Shown here: piece after piece, positions 1-8,998 of the stretch
How positions within the stretch are numbered: the first letter of the stretch is position 1
Layout: every line of letters begins with the position of its first letter
Source of the DNA: Paraburkholderia dioscoreae
GTDB taxonomy: Bacteria > Pseudomonadota > Gammaproteobacteria > Burkholderiales > Burkholderiaceae
DNA length: 64,000 bases
Assembly (NCBI RefSeq): GCF_902459535.1
Contig: NZ_LR699554.1
Span: forward strand, 434,001-498,000
Direction of reading: 5' to 3'
Translations under genes and position numbers: made by a program
The notes under the pieces: model-generated
What the model was told of the DNA's origin: nothing
Database searches by the model: none
Seen by the model: the letters and a program-made list of their open reading frames with translations, nothing else

Positions 1-1
1 T

Positions 2-1393
2 GCACCCACCATCGAAGCCTTCTACCGGCGCGGTATGCTGAACGAGATCGCCGCGCCCCAACGCGCGAAAGACGATTCGGGCAGCAGCGTGCCGAATGCC
101 GCACATTGGATGCAACAGCAACGCCGCCCCGGCGGCCATTTCGCCGGCATCCAGTTCTATTACGACAACATCGACACCTCGAAGTGGCAGTACCGCTTGC
201 CAGGTCCGGCCGGCACCAGCATGGCGGTCGAGATGGAGTACCTCGAATCCGTATTGGCCGCGCGCGCAATGGCGTTGGGGGTGGAGATCAGGCGCGGCCT
301 GAGTGTGGATGGTTTCGACCAGTCGGAAGAGGGCGTGACCGTTCACGCCGGCGGAGAAATTTTTCGCGGACGATGGCTCGTCGGTTGTGACGGCGGGCGC
401 AGCACAGTGCGCAGAGCTGGCGGCTTTGAGTTCGTCGGCTCGGATCCCGAATTCACCGGCTATTCCGTTCAGGTCGAGATGGCTGATCCGGAAAAGCTCA
501 AACCGGGCCGCCACTACACGCCAACGGGCATGTACACCTATCAGAAGCCCGGAACCATCGCGATGGTCGATTTCGATGGGGGCGCTTTCCATCGAACCCA
601 GCCGGTCACGCTCGATCATGTGCAGGCGGTGTTGCGCCACATCTCTAACACCGACGTCACCGTGACGGCCCTTCAGCTTGCCACCACGTGGACAGATCGC
701 GCCTATCACGCCACGACCTACCGCAAAGGGCGCGTGCTGCTCGCAGGCGATGCCGCGCACATCCATTCCCCGCTAGGCGGCCAGGGCCTCAACCTTGGTC
801 TGGGTGACGCAATGAACCTCGGATGGAAGCTTGCTGCCACCATCCGTGGCGACGCGCCCGCCGGTTTGATCGACAGCTATACGAGCGAACGGCATCCGGT
901 AGGAGCGCAGGTTCTCGACTGGTCGCGCGCCCAGGTCGCAATCATGCGGCCGAGCCGCAGTTCGCGCGCGCTCGAAGCCATCATCCGTGATCTCATCGAC
1001 ACCCGCGATGGTGCTACCTATTTCGCCGAGCGCGTCTGGGCTACTTCTCTGCGCTACGACCTTGGCAGCAGCCACCCGTTGGTGGGCCGCAGCGCTCCCG
1101 ACTTCGAGCTGATCGACGGGACGAAGCTCGGTGAGCTTTTCACGAAGGGGAGAGGCTTATTGCTGGACTTTGACTCTCGCACATCGCTTCAGGAACTGGC
1201 GAGCCGCCGGAGTGACCGCATCACGTATGTCGCAAGCGACGTCAAGGATCGGCTTGGTTTGAGCGCGGTGCTCGTGCGTCCTGATGGCTTCGTCGCGTGG
1301 GCCTGTGCAGCTTCCCCTAACGATCATGAGGCAGCTCAGGCCGCGTCGCAATGGTTCGGTAAACCTGACGAAGAGACGCATTCTCCTGTGTGA
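2..1393 (+). CDS. FAD-dependent aromatic-ring monooxygenase, 5'-truncated by window edge
   Basis: The reading frame is open from the first bases, so the N-terminus with the dinucleotide-binding GxGxxG loop lies outside the window. The visible part belongs to the PheA/TfdB/UbiH-type flavoprotein hydroxylases. It has the central WLVGCDGGRS motif (DG motif) and the FAD ribityl motif GDAAHIHSPLGGQGLNLG, followed by the family's C-terminal thioredoxin-like extension. Such enzymes use NAD(P)H and O2 to hydroxylate or cleave aromatic substrates in the cytoplasm. It precedes a sulfonate-type ABC importer on the same strand, about 300 bases away, so it may act on the imported compound, but that link is inference. 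Family is confident; substrate is unknown. Confidence 0.85.
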   Translation, partial: APTIEAFYRRGMLNEIAAPQRAKDDSGSSVPNAAHWMQQQRRPGGHFAGIQFYYDNIDTSKWQYRLPGPAGTSMAVEMEYLESVLAARAMALGVEIRRGLSVDGFDQSEEGVTVHAGGEIFRGRWLVGCDGGRSTVRRAGGFEFVGSDPEFTGYSVQVEMADPEKLKPGRHYTPTGMYTYQKPGTIAMVDFDGGAFHRTQPVTLDHVQAVLRHISNTDVTVTALQLATTWTDRAYHATTYRKGRVLLAGDAAHIHSPLGGQGLNLGLGDAMNLGWKLAATIRGDAPAGLIDSYTSERHPVGAQVLDWSRAQVAIMRPSRSSRALEAIIRDLIDTRDGATYFAERVWATSLRYDLGSSHPLVGRSAPDFELIDGTKLGELFTKGRGLLLDFDSRTSLQELASRRSDRITYVASDVKDRLGLSAVLVRPDGFVAWACAASPNDHEAAQAASQWFGKPDEETHSPV

Positions 1394-1504
1394 GCCGCCG
1401 CGCGCGGACAGCAGACCTTACAGCAACGACTGTGTGGTGAAGCGTTAGGTATCGCCAACATCGAGCAATGCGTCAGAACTGAAAAGCAAAGCATAAAAAA
1501 CTGT

Positions 1505-1534
1505 TTGTCATTGCAATACCGGTCGGCCTTTAAT
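1505..1534 (+). promoter_or_regulatory. candidate sigma70 promoter of the ABC transporter operon
   Basis: TTGTCA (1505-1510) and TTTAAT (1529-1534) are separated by 18 bases, each one or two bases from consensus. They sit in an AT-richer stretch upstream of the permease gene. No gene is seen in the gap 1394-1688. Confidence 0.4.
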
Positions 1535-1688
1535 AACGAACTCGCCTTTATGAGGCTCCGCCTTTTGCCTTTTCCGGTAGATGTTCGCTACCTGGATCGC
1601 CGCGCAAAATGAATTTGCCCCGAGGTGTGTTGACCCGTACTGGCTCCGTTTCGGAACCGTGCTTTTTCAAGGCTAATCTGGGACCGAC

Positions 1689-2528
1689 ATGGCTGACGTC
1701 ACTTATTCTCGCAATAGCTATGTCGCTTCGACCCGATTGTACCTGGGGGTTTCGAAGGGCGCGCTCTATAGGTGGCTTTCGTGGATCGTTCCAGCGCTGG
1801 TGGTGGTGTTTTGGCAAATTGCATCGCGTGTCGGACTGATTGCTCCTCAGGTTCTTCCCGCCCCGAGCAGCGTCGCGGCAACCGCGCTGGATCTGGCCAG
1901 GCACGGTGATCTCTTCGTTCACCTCGGCGTTTCGCTGCTGCGTGCGGCTGCGGGCTTTGCAATCGGCGGAACAATCGGACTCGCGCTCGGCGTCCTGGTC
2001 GGCTTCTCGCCGCTCGCGCAGGCGCTGCTGGACCGCTCGATCCAGATGGTGCGCGCAATTCCTTTCCTCGCCATGCTGCCGCTCGTCATCGTGTGGTTCG
2101 GTGTTGGCGAAGTGGCAAAAATCTTTCTGGTCGCGCTTGCGGTACTGTTCCCCATCTACATCAACACCATGCTCGGCATTCGGCAGATCGATCCGAAGCT
2201 GATGGAGCTCGCGAAGGTTGTCGGGTTGGACTGGCCCGCCGTGGTGCGCCGGATCATTCTGCCGGGTGCCATGCCGTCGATCCTCACGGGCGTGCGTTAT
2301 GCGCTTGCTCACGCGTGGCTCGCGCTCGTCATTGCCGAAACGCTCGCGACGACGAAAGGCATCGGCTTTCTGGCAATGGATGCCCGCGAATTCCTTCAGA
2401 CCAATGTCATTCTGCTGACCATCATCATCTACGCGATCATCGGCGTGGTGGCGGACGCGCTGGTGCGGCTGCTTGAAGCGCATTTCCTCACATGGCACGC
2501 GAATTACGCTAAAGGAGCGCGCAAGTGA
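1689..2528 (+). CDS. ABC transporter permease, SsuC/TauC-like
   Basis: A 279-residue inner-membrane permease of the BPD_transp_1 class used for nitrate, sulfonate and taurine import. Several hydrophobic helices are visible, together with a cytoplasmic EAA-type loop (ELAKVVGLDWPAVVRRIILP, about residues 177-196) that contacts the ATPase. The gene is followed, with a 4-base overlap, by its ATPase and then by a binding protein, giving a complete importer. Family membership is clear; the sulfonate assignment rests on the flavin monooxygenase neighbours and is inferred. Confidence 0.88.
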   Translation: MADVTYSRNSYVASTRLYLGVSKGALYRWLSWIVPALVVVFWQIASRVGLIAPQVLPAPSSVAATALDLARHGDLFVHLGVSLLRAAAGFAIGGTIGLALGVLVGFSPLAQALLDRSIQMVRAIPFLAMLPLVIVWFGVGEVAKIFLVALAVLFPIYINTMLGIRQIDPKLMELAKVVGLDWPAVVRRIILPGAMPSILTGVRYALAHAWLALVIAETLATTKGIGFLAMDAREFLQTNVILLTIIIYAIIGVVADALVRLLEAHFLTWHANYAKGARK

Positions 2529-3268
2529 GCGTTGATTTTGCACTGCCCCAGGATGCCGCTGTTCCGGCTGCCACCGAAGAGCGAGTGAACCGCACGCCGC
2601 TCGCCGTTTCGGTGCGTGGTTTGCAGCGCCGCTACGGCACCCGTGTCGTTATCGATGCGCTGGACCTCGATATCCGCGAAGGCGAATTCGTTGCACTACT
2701 GGGGGAAAGCGGATGTGGCAAGACCACGCTGTTGCGTGCGCTGGCCGGGCTCGATCAGCCCGACGCCGGGCAGATTCGCGCACCCGAACGCCCTTCCGTC
2801 GTATTTCAGGAGCATCGGCTACTGCCTTGGGCGACGCTGTGGGAGAACGTCGTGCTCGGTCATGAAACGACGATTGGTCGTGCGGGGGCGGCGCGTGCGT
2901 TGGCCGAAGTCGGGCTTTCCGGCCGCGAAGACGACTGGCCGCGCAACCTCTCCGGAGGTCAGGCGCAACGCGTGGCATTGGCGCGCGGTCTCGTCCGCGA
3001 TCCCGCCTTGCTGTTGCTCGACGAACCGTTCGCCGCGCTCGACGCGCTCACGCGGATCAAGATGCACGGACTCGTCAAGGAGCTCGTCGCGCGCCATCAC
3101 CCCGGCGTGCTGCTCGTGACGCATGACGTGGATGAGGCGCTCACGCTCGCCGACAGGATTCTTGTGATGCGTTCGGGACGCATCGCCGCTTCCTTCCAAC
3201 CCAAAAACTACACGCCGCAGGCACTGCGGCCGATCCTGCTCGAAGAGCTCGGCGTTCAGTCTCACTGA
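2525..3268 (+). CDS. ABC transporter ATP-binding protein, SsuB/TauB-like
   Basis: A 247-residue ATPase that begins with GTG inside the permease stop (GTGA overlap), so the two are probably translationally coupled. Walker A is GESGCGKTTLL, the Q-loop lies in VVFQEHRLLPW, the ABC signature is LSGGQAQRVALARG, and Walker B is LLLLDEPFAALD followed by the switch histidine in VTHDVDEA. It energises uptake by the adjacent permease. Sequence style and operon position match sulfonate, taurine or nitrate importers; the precise substrate is not visible. Confidence 0.9.
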   Translation: MSVDFALPQDAAVPAATEERVNRTPLAVSVRGLQRRYGTRVVIDALDLDIREGEFVALLGESGCGKTTLLRALAGLDQPDAGQIRAPERPSVVFQEHRLLPWATLWENVVLGHETTIGRAGAARALAEVGLSGREDDWPRNLSGGQAQRVALARGLVRDPALLLLDEPFAALDALTRIKMHGLVKELVARHHPGVLLVTHDVDEALTLADRILVMRSGRIAASFQPKNYTPQALRPILLEELGVQSH

Positions 3269-3303
3269 GCGCTTTTCTGCATGACTCCAAGGACCTGACA
3301 AGG

Positions 3304-4308
3304 ATGAACGATTCTTCACTGAGCCGCCGCCAACTGTTGCGCGCGGCGGGTGGCCTGCTGGCCGGCGTCGCCGCCAGCAGCCTGTTTCCCGTTCGCGCGG
3401 CCGAGCCGCGCAAGCTGACACGCAACACCGATACGGTTCGCGTCGGATGGGGATACGGTAGCCTGCCGGACATTGCCAGGCAGCGCGGTGTGTTCGAAAA
3501 GACGCTGGCTGCAAAGGGCATCAAGGTCGAATGGGTCGGGCCGTTCCCGAATCATGCGCCGTCGATTCAGGCCGTTGTTGGCGGGAGCGCGGATTTCGGC
3601 TTCTGGGGATCGACTACGCCGGCATTGGCCGCGATGCTGGCCGGCTCACCGCTCGTGTTCAATGCGTTCGATATCTATTCGCCGCGCTCGACTGCGATCA
3701 TCGTGAAGAAAACAAGCGGTATCAATTCGGTTGCCGATCTCGTGGGCCGCAAGGTCGCGATCAACCGGTCGGGATTGGGTGAATTCCTTCTGATTGCAGC
3801 ACTGGAGAAGAATCATATCGACCGTAGCAAGGTCGAGTTCGTTTACCTGAATCCGCCCGATGCCGCGCCGGCGTTTGCGCAAGGCGTGGTCGACGCCTGG
3901 TCGATGTGGTCCCCGGCCGTGGATATCGCGCGCTATAGCAACAACGCCAAGGACATTTTCAACGAAGGACGCGACCTCGATTTCCTGATCGATTACAGCT
4001 CTCTCGTGACACGCCGAAAATTTACCGAAGAGAATTCGGAACTGATTCGCGCGGTAATCGATGCGTACTATGTCGAAGGCGCGTGGCAGTCGGCGCATTC
4101 CGCCGAATCCGAACAGCTCGTGCAGAAGGAAGCCAAATATCCAGATCAGGTGCGCGACTATCTGACGAGCCTGAAGCGCGTGAATCAATTCCACGAACCC
4201 GACGACGCCGCATTCATCGCGCAGTTCCAACGCGCCGCCGACTGGCTCGCGGAACGCAAGATCATCAACTCGCGAATCAAGGTCGCGGATTACAGCGTCA
4301 AGGTTTGA
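3304..4308 (+). CDS. periplasmic substrate-binding protein, SsuA-like (Tat signal)
   Basis: A 334-residue NMT1/SsuA-type solute-binding protein. The N-terminus has a twin-arginine-like signal (SLSRRQLLRAAGG followed by a hydrophobic run ending at VRAA), suggesting export in folded form. The mature part begins with VRVGWGYGSLPD, typical of aliphatic sulfonate-binding proteins, and contains the GSADFGFWGSTTP block. An AAGGA-like ribosome site lies just upstream. Its stop overlaps the start of the next gene (TGATG), so the importer genes and the flavoprotein are one transcription unit. Confidence 0.88.
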   Translation: MNDSSLSRRQLLRAAGGLLAGVAASSLFPVRAAEPRKLTRNTDTVRVGWGYGSLPDIARQRGVFEKTLAAKGIKVEWVGPFPNHAPSIQAVVGGSADFGFWGSTTPALAAMLAGSPLVFNAFDIYSPRSTAIIVKKTSGINSVADLVGRKVAINRSGLGEFLLIAALEKNHIDRSKVEFVYLNPPDAAPAFAQGVVDAWSMWSPAVDIARYSNNAKDIFNEGRDLDFLIDYSSLVTRRKFTEENSELIRAVIDAYYVEGAWQSAHSAESEQLVQKEAKYPDQVRDYLTSLKRVNQFHEPDDAAFIAQFQRAADWLAERKIINSRIKVADYSVKV

Positions 4309-5534
4309 TGAAACATATCATGAGAACCACGCTTGTCTCGCCATTGTCAGAAACACTCGGGTTTGCTGAAACCATCGCCCATATCGCATCGATCGCAGCG
4401 GAGCGGGAACGCAGTCACCGTTTGCCGCACGAGGAGATCGCGATGCTCAAGGAGCTCGGCTTCGGCGCGCTGCGCCAGCCGGCAGATGCCGGCGGACGAG
4501 GCGTTTCGTTGAGCGAGCTTTTCACCGTAGCGCGTGATGTTGCGGCAGCGGATTCGAACATCGCTCACGCGTTTCGCAATCATCTGTGGCAAGTGGAAGC
4601 GGCGCTCAGACGCCGGGATCATCCGTTCCATGCGCACGTTCTCGATCTGACGAGTAAGAAGAAAACCGTCGGCCTCAGTTTCACCGAGACCGATGCCGTG
4701 GCGGCCGGCGCGCGTCCGAGCCAGGTGCTAAGCCGGCTCGAATGGGACGAAGCGCGGCGCGTATATATCGGCTCAGGCGTGAAGGTGTACGCGACCGGCA
4801 ACCTCTACAACGACGCATTCGTCGGCCTTGCGGTGGAAAGCCGTGAGGGGAAGACCGTGCAGTACGTGTTGGAGCGAGGCCAGGGCGTCGGCAACGATGA
4901 CGACTGGCAGGGATTCGGCCAGCGCCTGACGGGCTCAGGCACGGCGAAGTTTGATGCCGTGACCGTGCCCGCGGCGCATGTCTATCCGACAGATCCGCCG
5001 CGAACCGACGAAGCAGCGCCTTGGGGATACACCTTCCACCAGGTCTATCTGACCAACTGCATCGCCGGCATTGTGCGGCGGGTAGCGTTGGACGCCGTCG
5101 AAGTTTTGCGCGCACGCGGGCGCAACTTCTATCACGGCGACGCCGCGCATCCCACCGACGAGCCGGTGCTGCAAACGCTGCTTGGCCGGATTCGCGCCTA
5201 TGCGGCGAGCGTCGAGGCAACCGCCGATCGCGCTGTGTCAGCGCTTCAGCGAGCATGGGATAGCTATGGAACGGCCGATGAATATGACACCACGTTGGCC
5301 GCAACGCTCGCCGCAGCGGAAGCCAAGGTCGTGATCGACGATCTCGCTCCGCAGATCGCCAGCTGGCTGATCGATCTTGGATCGGGCTCGGTCGTGTCAC
5401 GCGTGGGCGCGTTGGACCGGCATTGGCGCAACATCAAGGTAATTGCTTCGCACAATCCGCGCCTGTACAAGGAGCGGCTGCTTGGGCAGAACCTGCTGAC
5501 CGGCCAGCTTCCGCCCACTGGTGCGTTCTTCTGA
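4308..5534 (+). CDS. acyl-CoA dehydrogenase-fold flavoprotein, DszC/SfnB-like
   Basis: The frame is open further upstream, but the ATG at 4308 is favoured because it overlaps the preceding stop as ATGA and gives a family-length protein of 408 residues. The fold is that of acyl-CoA dehydrogenases, and the C-terminal block RHWRNIKVIASHNPRLYK is the hallmark of the DszC/SfnB/flavin-dependent monooxygenase branch that oxidises sulfur compounds with reduced flavin and O2. Together with the SsuABC-like importer and the downstream luciferase-like monooxygenase it points to desulfurisation of an organosulfur source. Substrate remains inferred. Confidence 0.83.
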   Translation: MKHIMRTTLVSPLSETLGFAETIAHIASIAAERERSHRLPHEEIAMLKELGFGALRQPADAGGRGVSLSELFTVARDVAAADSNIAHAFRNHLWQVEAALRRRDHPFHAHVLDLTSKKKTVGLSFTETDAVAAGARPSQVLSRLEWDEARRVYIGSGVKVYATGNLYNDAFVGLAVESREGKTVQYVLERGQGVGNDDDWQGFGQRLTGSGTAKFDAVTVPAAHVYPTDPPRTDEAAPWGYTFHQVYLTNCIAGIVRRVALDAVEVLRARGRNFYHGDAAHPTDEPVLQTLLGRIRAYAASVEATADRAVSALQRAWDSYGTADEYDTTLAATLAAAEAKVVIDDLAPQIASWLIDLGSGSVVSRVGALDRHWRNIKVIASHNPRLYKERLLGQNLLTGQLPPTGAFF

Positions 5535-5546
5535 ACATACCCTACG

Positions 5547-5565
5547 GCCCCGCATGATGCGGGGC
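5547..5565. terminator. hairpin between convergent genes
   Basis: GCCCCGCA and TGCGGGGC form an 8-bp perfect stem with a 3-base loop, in the 43-base gap between two convergent genes. There is no clear T-run on either side, so termination is likely but not certain. Confidence 0.5.
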
Positions 5566-5577
5566 GTGCGGCTGTGC

Positions 5578-6639
5578 TCAGTTCGAAAGGAGCCGCTTAA
5601 CGCGCGGCACGACCTCTTCTGCAAAGATGCGCATGTCCGCTTCGAAAGGCTGGAACTGCAACATGAAGAGTTCGATGCCCGCCCGATGAAACGCGGCAAC
5701 GCGCTGCGCGACGGTGTCGTAATCGCCGACTAGCCCTGCAGCCGTGCCGCCATTCGAACCGACACGCGGCGATTGCGCGAAGGTCTGGTGCATCACGGTT
5801 TTCGGATCGATATTGGCCTTCTGCCGTTCGCGCAGCGGCTTGTCCAACTCGGCCAGTGCGAACAGATGCGCGAGGTGAGCCTCTGCCTGCGCCCGGGTTT
5901 CACGTGCGATCACGAACGCCGACAGACCGAAACGCAACGCATCCTGCCCGGCGGGCCGCGCGCGAGCGGATACATTGGCGATCAGACGCGCTACGTCGTC
6001 GTGCGGCTGACCGTTGATGAACCACACGTCGCCGTGCGCCGCCACCAGTTCGCGCGCCGGTTCCGACTCGCCGCCGACATAGATGCGCGGACGCGCGCGA
6101 AACGGATCGGCGGGACGCAACTGATATTCGTCGATATGAAAGTTGTCGCCGTGATGATTCAGCGCTTCGCCGCGCAGCAGCGCGGCGACGACTTCGATCC
6201 ATTCGCGGCCGTACGCGTAACGTTCATCGTGCTCGGGAAAGCCAATGCCCGCACGTTCGAGCTCCGGACGATTCCACGCATTCACCAGGTTGATTGCAAA
6301 GCGCCCGCCGCTGATGTGCTCGATCTGCTGAGCCATCTTCGCGAGCACGACCGGGTGATAGAGATACGGTTTGATCGCCGTGATGATTTCGATGCGTGAC
6401 GTTAGCGCCGCCAATGCCGCCGATGCGGTCCACGCCTCGAGCTGATCGAGAGAAGGGTCATGCGGATTGATCGTGTGCTGGGCGACGAGCACCGAGTCGT
6501 ATCCGAGACGCTCGGCCTCGAGTACGAGCGCCTTGTTGCGGGCCCAGGAAGCATCATAGGGTTCTGCGGGATCCTGCAACGCGGCGCGGCTACCGTGCAC
6601 AAGTGCCCAGACGCCGAAGCGTGGAAGTTTGGCTGACAT
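5578..6639 (-). CDS. luciferase-like flavin monooxygenase (SsuD/SfnG-like)
   Basis: A 353-residue LLM-class flavin-dependent oxidoreductase with the TIM-barrel bacterial luciferase fold. Visible blocks are the N-terminal FGVWALVHG strand, VLEAERLGYDSVLVAQH, ISGGRFAINLVNAWNRPE and RPRIYVGGESEPARELVA. These match the alkanesulfonate (SsuD) and dimethylsulfone (SfnG) monooxygenases, which use FMNH2 from a separate reductase to split C-S bonds and release sulfite or sulfinate. It is convergent with the DszC-like gene. No flavin reductase gene is present nearby, so FMNH2 must come from elsewhere. Confidence 0.85.
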   Translation of the reverse strand: MSAKLPRFGVWALVHGSRAALQDPAEPYDASWARNKALVLEAERLGYDSVLVAQHTINPHDPSLDQLEAWTASAALAALTSRIEIITAIKPYLYHPVVLAKMAQQIEHISGGRFAINLVNAWNRPELERAGIGFPEHDERYAYGREWIEVVAALLRGEALNHHGDNFHIDEYQLRPADPFRARPRIYVGGESEPARELVAAHGDVWFINGQPHDDVARLIANVSARARPAGQDALRFGLSAFVIARETRAQAEAHLAHLFALAELDKPLRERQKANIDPKTVMHQTFAQSPRVGSNGGTAAGLVGDYDTVAQRVAAFHRAGIELFMLQFQPFEADMRIFAEEVVPRVKRLLSN

Positions 6640-6843
6640 CGCTTTGATACGCGGGGAAGTGGAGGGGCAAAACGCTCATGTTAGCGTTGCCCGTGCGCGC
6701 GGCCTTCCAATTTGTATCGATATAGAACTGACGGAAAAGTATTAAGGCTCGTGTTGAGTTCGCTTTAATCAACTGACCGATCTGGTTAGACAATCGCGAG
6801 AGACCGCCATACCTCGCGGTCGCGCGCATTGTTCCGGCCGTTT

Positions 6844-7626
6844 TCACTGCCCGTAGACGTCGAAGTCGAAGTACTTTTTCGCGATCTTGTCGTATGTTCC
6901 ATCCGCGCGCGTGTCGGCGATCGCCTTGTCGATCTTCGCCTTCAGGTCGGTGTCTTCCTTGCGCAAGCCGATCGCTGTACCGCTTCCCAGCGTCTTCGCG
7001 TCGTAAAGCGGATTGCCGGCGAATGCGAAGTCCTTGCCCCGCGGCGTGCGCAGGAACCCGACGTCAGCCTGCACGGCGTTCTGCAGCGACGCGTCGATGC
7101 GGCCGGCGATCAGGTCCGAGTACACGAGATCCTGATCCTGGTAAGACACGATCGCTGCGCCGGCCGGTTCCCAGTAGGTCTTCGCATAGGTTTCCTGGAT
7201 CGAGCCCTGCTCGACGCCGATTCGCTTGCCTTTCAGCGCTTCAGGCGTGGGCGTGATCGTCGAGCCTTTCTTCGCGACGAGGCGCGTGGGGATACGGAAT
7301 ACCTTCGACGAGAAAGCGATCTGCGCCTGACGTGCCGGCGTCATCGACATGGTGGATAGCACGCCGTCGAACTTACGACCCTTCAGCGCGGGAATCATCC
7401 CGTCGAAGGCGTTTTCGACCCACACGCAATTTGCGTTCAGGCGACGGCAGATCTCGTTGCCTAGATCGATGTCGAAGCCGACGAGCTTGCCGTCGGCGGC
7501 TTTCGATTCGAACGGCGGATAGCTCGCGTCGACACCGAAGCGTACGGTCGACCAATCCTTCGCGTTTGCACTGGCGGATGATGCTGCGAGTAGTGCAAAC
7601 GTTAGGGTTGCGAGGAGGGGTTTCAT
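6844..7626 (-). CDS. periplasmic amino-acid-binding protein (Lys/Arg/ornithine type)
   Basis: Start chosen at 7626 because it opens directly into a signal peptide (MKPLLATLTFALLAASSASA); the frame is open further upstream but without a signal. The mature 240-residue protein has the SBP_bac_3 pattern: VRFGVDASYPPFESK, VGFDIDLGNEICRRL and a hinge near GVEQGSIQE. This matches ArgT/HisJ-like receptors that deliver basic amino acids to an ABC permease. No permease or ATPase gene is adjacent, so it is either an orphan receptor or serves a transporter encoded elsewhere. Confidence 0.87.
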   Translation of the reverse strand: MKPLLATLTFALLAASSASANAKDWSTVRFGVDASYPPFESKAADGKLVGFDIDLGNEICRRLNANCVWVENAFDGMIPALKGRKFDGVLSTMSMTPARQAQIAFSSKVFRIPTRLVAKKGSTITPTPEALKGKRIGVEQGSIQETYAKTYWEPAGAAIVSYQDQDLVYSDLIAGRIDASLQNAVQADVGFLRTPRGKDFAFAGNPLYDAKTLGSGTAIGLRKEDTDLKAKIDKAIADTRADGTYDKIAKKYFDFDVYGQ

Positions 7627-8229
7627 GGGGGGCCTTTGGTTACTTTTTTGAATAGATGCGTGGGTGGGGCGGCCGCCGACTGGGGAGAGATGCGGCGCCC
7701 GATATTCGACCATGTTTGATTGGGGTTGCAAATTCATTCGGGGAATCAGTTTATGCGGGGGGTGAATGGAGTGGGGATATCGGCTTGCTCGTATTTATTT
7801 CGGTGGGAGACGGAGTGGCCAGGTTAGCTGACACGCTTGGTGCCAGCACGGCAAGACGCGTTATCGTGGCCGCCTTCGAAGGCTCTTGTACTCCGCGGGG
7901 AAATAGGTTTGGGTGGGTCGATGAATCGCGGGTCTCGGCCCAAGTGAGAGGCCGACAGGCGATGCTGGCGCCACCACGTGCGTTCTCATGTGCTCGCAAC
8001 TTGGTGGGCCAACTTGGACAACGGCTGCTTGTTTGGCCTTAGCTGCCGTTGATGTGTCAGCACGAATATACCCAACTACCGATGCGGACCAGTCGTTGGA
8101 TGAAGGCCATAGACGAACGGCCGTTACCGGTTTCAACGAATGCGCACTTTCGATCCTGAACCGACTCTCGACAGCCCCACTTCCGTGTGTCCCGTTTAGA
8201 GCAGATACGGACTATTGCGAAGTCGACTG
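7627..8229. other. about 600 bases with no supported gene
   Basis: Short frames exist on both strands but none shows a recognisable family, signal or ribosome site. The stretch marks the edge between the metabolic block and the accessory block carrying the nuclease and insertion sequence. Confidence 0.5.
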
Positions 8230-8953
8230 CTACGTAAAAAGTGAAGCGTACGGCATCAGTCTATAAGCAGACTCCAACGCCTTTTCGACGCCAGTCGTCT
8301 GCGCGCCAAAGTCGAGGGTCATATCGATCGCCGGTATGTCGATCGCCAACGAAGTTGTTCCGCCCTTTTGCACGGGATGGATGTCATCTGGCCAGTCCGA
8401 CTTCACAGCCAGGATCTCGTCGACCGTGCGCTTCTCGAAACCGAGCTCCATCACCTGTTGATCAAATTTGTGACTTAACTTCACACCCCTTGGGAAGCCA
8501 ATTCCTTTCAACACGATCCAGGTCGATCCGTTCCCGCGACCTTGCGGACGTGCCATCTGAATTTTGGGGTGCCGCAATCTGAGATGTTCCCAATAATCCA
8601 GGTGGAATTTAGTAATAGCGGGGTTGACTGCCATCGTGTAGCCGCGTCGCCCCTGATCTATCGCGGCCAGCATAACGTAGCGCCGCCATATCGCGCGTCG
8701 CCCTTGTCCTTGTTGTTCCCTAAACCAGGTTTCGATAGTCTCGTACAAGATACGGTGCTGATAGTCATTCTCTTGGAGCGGAGGACTGATATAGCATTGA
8801 GGTGCACAGATAACGGTTCTGTAACTGTCAAGTTTTCCTTCATCTACGAGCCGTTTTCCGCGCAGATGATAGCGTTCCGCTTGTCTGTATTGAGCCGGAG
8901 CGTTGACTTTGTTTTCGATGAGAATGCCGATGCGGCGCTCTTCTTGTAACACG

Positions 8954-8958
8954 CGGAG
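8954..8958. repeat. target-site duplication, left copy
   Basis: CGGAG directly abuts the left tip of the insertion sequence and is repeated exactly at the right tip. Five bases is the usual duplication length for the IS2 group. Confidence 0.85.
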
Positions 8959-8998
8959 TGGACTTGCCCCTGCATGACCGGACATGCGGTCACGCTTA
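8959..8998. repeat. terminal inverted repeat, distal (orfB) end
   Basis: Begins TGGACTTGCCCC and carries CCGGACA and ACGCTTA, matching the other end of the element with compensating single-base offsets. Confidence 0.75.

Noticed and set aside
1548..2543. Long minus-strand frame opposite the permease gene
   Set aside because: Arg/His-rich composition and no family; an antisense shadow of the permease, typical in GC-rich DNA.
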